NCBI RefSeq assembly: GCF_006517255.1
Contig: NZ_CP041185.1
Location: forward strand, 2,976,001-3,040,000
DNA from: Janthinobacterium tructae
Lineage (GTDB): Bacteria > Pseudomonadota > Gammaproteobacteria > Burkholderiales > Burkholderiaceae_D
Direction: 5' to 3'
Length of the DNA: 64,000 nucleotides
The first letter of the stretch is position 1; each line of letters starts with the position of its first letter. Below the pieces are notes generated by a model. The model was given only the letters and a program-made list of their open reading frames with translations. It did not search any database and was not told the origin of the DNA. The translations under genes and the position numbers were made by a program. Positions 61,133-64,000 of the stretch are shown piece after piece.

Positions 61133-62806
61133 TTACAGCAGAATTTTGCGCATGTCGGCCAGGACTTCGCCGAGGTACACGGAGAATCGCGCGCCCATCG
61201 CGCCATCGACCACGCGGTGGTCGTAGGACAGCGAGGTGCCCATCATCAAACGTGGCTGGAAGGCCTTGCCATCCCATACCGGCTTGATCGAGGCTTTCGA
61301 CAGACCCAGAATCGCCACTTCCGGCGCATTCACGATAGGCGTGAAGTGCGTGCCACCGATGCCGCCCAGGGACGAAATCGTGAAGCTGGCGCCCTGCATG
61401 TCGGCCGGTTTCAGCTTGCCTTCGCGGGCCTGCAAGGACAGTTCCGTCATTTCGCGGGCGATCTGCGAGACCGACTTCTGGTCCGCGCCCTTGATCACGG
61501 GTACCACCAGGCCATTCGGTGTGTCGGCCGCGAAGCCGATGTTGTAGTACTGCTTGAGGATCAGGTTTTCGCCCTTGGCATCGAGCGAGGCGTTAAACGC
61601 GGGGAATTTCTTCAGCGCGGCGACCGACGCCTTGATGACGAAGGCCAGCATCGTCAGCTTGGCCGCATCCTTGTTCTTCGCATTGGCCGCGTTGGTGTCG
61701 ACGCGGAACGCTTCGAGGTCCGTCACATCCGCTTCGTCGAACTGCGTGACGTGCGGGATCATGACCCAGTTGCGGTGCAAATTCGGACCCGAGATTTTCT
61801 TGATGCGCGACAGCGGCAGCAGTTCGGTCGTGCCAAATTTGCTGAAGTCCAGCGACGGCCATGGCAGCAAGTCCAGGCCCACGCCGGAACCGGCCTTGGC
61901 GACCGGTGCACTGGCAGCACCTGGCGCGGCGACAGCGCCCGACATCACGCCCTTGACGAAGTTCTGCACGTCTTCCTGGGTGATGCGGCCCTTCGGACCG
62001 GAACCGCCCACGCTGGCCAGCTCCACGCCCAGTTCGCGCGCGAACTTGCGGATCGATGGCGACGCGTGCGCCAACTTGCCGTTCACGGCAGGCGCGGCGG
62101 CAGGCGCCGGGGCAGCGGCGACCGGCGCCGAAGCGACGGCGGCGGCTGGCGCGGCGGCAGCTTGCGCGGCCAGTGCAGGAGCGGCGGCTGGTGCAGCAGC
62201 GGCAGGAGCAGCAGCGGCGCCGGTCGTTTCCACCACCAGTACCAGACTACCCTTGGCGACCTTGTCGCCGACCTTGACCTTCAATTCCTTGACGATACCG
62301 GCGTGGCTCGATGGGATTTCCATGCTGGCCTTGTCCGATTCGACCGTCAGCAGCGACTGGTCCACCTTGATCGCGTCGCCGACCTTGACCATCAGTTCGA
62401 TGACTTCGACTTCCTTGAAGTCGCCGATATCGGGCACGGTCACTTCGACCAGACCGCCGGCGGCTGGCGCAGGGGCGGCGGCAGGTGTGGCGGCAGCGGC
62501 GGCTTCAGCAACTGGCGCGGCTGCCGGTGCAGGCGCAGCGGCGGCAGGTGCCGGAGCGGACGCGTCATCCGCCACTTCCAGCAGCAGCACCAGCGAACCT
62601 TCGGCGATCTTGTCGCCCACGTTGACTTTCAATTCCTTGACGACACCGGCATGGCTCGATGGAATTTCCATGCTGGCCTTGTCCGATTCGACCGTGATCA
62701 GGGACTGGTCAACCTTGACCGTGTCGCCTGGCTTGACCATCAGTTCAATGATCTCGACTTCCTTGAAATCGCCGATATCCGGGACTTTGACTTCCACAAT
62801 GCTCAT
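61133..62806 (-). CDS. aceF: Dihydrolipoamide acetyltransferase (E2) of pyruvate dehydrogenase
   Basis: 557 aa from the ATG at 62806. Two lipoyl domains are seen (lipoyl lysines K43 and K159), separated by Ala/Pro linkers. A peripheral subunit-binding domain follows with [33 protein letters not shown]. The catalytic domain ends with [16 protein letters not shown], whose His is the acetyl-transfer residue. It is the core of the PDH complex, forming acetyl-CoA. It is 94 bp after aceE. Confidence 0.97.
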   Translation of the reverse strand: MSIVEVKVPDIGDFKEVEIIELMVKPGDTVKVDQSLITVESDKASMEIPSSHAGVVKELKVNVGDKIAEGSLVLLLEVADDASAPAPAAAAPAPAAAPVAEAAAAATPAAAPAPAAGGLVEVTVPDIGDFKEVEVIELMVKVGDAIKVDQSLLTVESDKASMEIPSSHAGIVKELKVKVGDKVAKGSLVLVVETTGAAAAPAAAAPAAAPALAAQAAAAPAAAVASAPVAAAPAPAAAPAVNGKLAHASPSIRKFARELGVELASVGGSGPKGRITQEDVQNFVKGVMSGAVAAPGAASAPVAKAGSGVGLDLLPWPSLDFSKFGTTELLPLSRIKKISGPNLHRNWVMIPHVTQFDEADVTDLEAFRVDTNAANAKNKDAAKLTMLAFVIKASVAALKKFPAFNASLDAKGENLILKQYYNIGFAADTPNGLVVPVIKGADQKSVSQIAREMTELSLQAREGKLKPADMQGASFTISSLGGIGGTHFTPIVNAPEVAILGLSKASIKPVWDGKAFQPRLMMGTSLSYDHRVVDGAMGARFSVYLGEVLADMRKILL

Positions 62807-62900
62807 AGCTTGCTCCGTTATTTTATTTGTCAGATGGACCCGCACACACGCCAGGGCGGCGCTTTCGCACCGCCCTGGCATCATCGGGTCCGCACAACGA

Positions 62901-64000
62901 TTACTGGGTCACCGGATTCGGTTTGTTCGCGTCGATGCCGTACTTGGCGATCGCCTGCTCCACCACCGACACGTCGATCTTGCCTTCGTCAGCCAGCGAT
63001 TTGAGCGCGGCCACGGTGACATAATAACGGTTCACTTCGAAGAACTCGCGCAGCTTGGCGCGGCTGTCCGAGCGGCCAAAGCCATCGGTGCCCAACACTT
63101 TGTAGGTGCGGCCCTTCGGCATGAAGGCGCGGATCTGTTCTGCAAACGCGCGCATGTAGTCGGTCGTGGCGACGATCGGGCCGTCCGTGTCCTGCATCAG
63201 CGACGTCACGTAAGGCACGCGCTGCTGTTTCGACGGGTTGACCATGTTCCAGCGTTCCGCATCCTGGCCATCGCGGGCCACCAGGGTCAGCGACGGCGCC
63301 GACCACACATCGGCAGCCACGCCCCAGTCGTTTTGCAACAGTTCTGCAGCGAAGATCGATTCGCGCAGGATGGTGCCGCAGCCGATCAGTTGTACGCGCA
63401 GCTTGGCGTCAGCCTGGCCTTCCTGCAGCTTGTACATGCCTTTCAGGATGCCTTCTTCCTGGCCTGGCTTGATGCCTGGCTGGGCGTAGTTCTCGTTCAT
63501 GATCGTGATGTAGTAGAACACATCTTCCTGGTTGGCGATCATGCGGCGCAGGCCGTCCTGGATGATGACGGCGACTTCATGGCTGAAGGTCGGATCGTAC
63601 GGCATGCAGGTCGGGATGGTCGCGGCGAAGATATGGCTGTGGCCATCTTCGTGCTGCAAGCCTTCGCCGTTCAGTGTCGTGCGGCCGGCCGTGCCGCCCA
63701 TCAGGAAGCCGCGGGCGCGCATGTCGGCCGAAGCCCACACCTGGTCGCCGATGCGCTGGAAGCCGAACATCGAGTAGAAGGTGTAGAACGGGATCATGAT
63801 GCGGTCGTTGGTCGAATACGACGTCGCCGCAGCGATCCACGAGCTCATGCCGCCCGCTTCGTTGATACCCTCTTGCAGGATCTGGCCAGCCTTGTCTTCG
63901 CGGTAGTACATGACCTGGTCTTTGTCGACTGGCTCGTACAACTGGCCTTTCGGGTTGTAGATGCCGATCTGGCGGAACAGGCCTTCCATGCCGAAGGTAC
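62901..64000 (-). CDS. aceE: Pyruvate dehydrogenase E1 component, C-terminal part
   Basis: The last 366 codons are visible; the start lies beyond the right edge. [84 protein letters not shown], and [17 protein letters not shown] are typical of the homodimeric E1 (AceE) family. It decarboxylates pyruvate with ThDP and passes the acetyl group to AceF. First gene of aceE-aceF-lpdA. Confidence 0.97.
   Translation of the reverse strand, partial: TFGMEGLFRQIGIYNPKGQLYEPVDKDQVMYYREDKAGQILQEGINEAGGMSSWIAAATSYSTNDRIMIPFYTFYSMFGFQRIGDQVWASADMRARGFLMGGTAGRTTLNGEGLQHEDGHSHIFAATIPTCMPYDPTFSHEVAVIIQDGLRRMIANQEDVFYYITIMNENYAQPGIKPGQEEGILKGMYKLQEGQADAKLRVQLIGCGTILRESIFAAELLQNDWGVAADVWSAPSLTLVARDGQDAERWNMVNPSKQQRVPYVTSLMQDTDGPIVATTDYMRAFAEQIRAFMPKGRTYKVLGTDGFGRSDSRAKLREFFEVNRYYVTVAALKSLADEGKIDVSVVEQAIAKYGIDANKPNPVTQ

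Noticed and set aside
59422..61287. A 621-codon open frame opposite lpdA and aceF
   Set aside because: Antisense shadow of lpdA. Composition is His/Asp/Arg-rich with no domain.

Overview
The window looks like chromosomal DNA of a high-GC betaproteobacterium, most likely Oxalobacteraceae close to Janthinobacterium or Duganella. This is inferred from gene order and protein style: aat-bpt pair, CysB-type regulator behind cysTWA, phasin, lipoyl-fused dihydrolipoyl dehydrogenase, and Ala/Pro-rich lipoyl linkers. No database search was possible. Most of the window is core or housekeeping DNA with ordinary operons. There is no rRNA, prophage, intact insertion sequence or CRISPR array.

Layout. 1-3.8 kb: partial MFS transporter divergent from an MmyB-type regulator, two tandem initiator tRNA genes each with its own promoter and terminator, a Nudix hydrolase, and the N-degron transferases aat and bpt. 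3.8-9.5 kb: a REP-like inverted repeat, a large tricorn-type periplasmic protease, and pyrD overlapping an aldo/keto reductase. 9.8-13.3 kb: a TonB receptor and a DUF2314/DUF2185-YjbR pair. 13.3-19.6 kb: sulfate uptake and regulation on the minus strand (sbp, an alpha/beta hydrolase, a 1-Cys peroxiredoxin, cysT-cysW-cysA, cysB). 19.7-25 kb: dgkA, an IclR regulator, pbpG, a nitroreductase, an EamA exporter, and a phasin with a promoter flanked by PhaR-like boxes. 25-30.5 kb: branched-chain amino acid transporter livHMGF without livK, then fkpB-ispH. 30.5-38.4 kb: radC, rpmB-rpmG, a fatty-acid desaturase, an MscS channel, rsmB, purN, a barstar-like protein and a glycine-zipper envelope protein.

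38.4-51.3 kb: a spermidine-synthase-like protein, an isolated GspE/PilB ATPase, tRNA-Lys, small secreted or unknown proteins, an S9 peptidase, an MFS transporter, a BON-domain protein, a secreted HEXXH protein, an M49-like peptidase, and an SDR protein lacking its catalytic Tyr/Lys, divergent from a LysR regulator. 52.3-57.5 kb: an EmrAB/TolC-type tripartite efflux operon divergent from its probable TetR repressor, with a palindromic operator between them. 57.5-64 kb: a puzzling phosphoesterase-like/STAND-tail protein, a small IS-like scar, a decayed duplicate of the 3' end of lpdA, and the pyruvate dehydrogenase operon aceE-aceF-lpdA, with aceE running off the right edge.

The most unusual stretch is 57.5-59.3 kb. 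It combines a protein that seems to keep only the two ends of a phosphoesterase-STAND architecture, a pair of inverted repeats with nothing coding between them, and a truncated frameshifted lpdA copy. Together these point to a site of past recombination.
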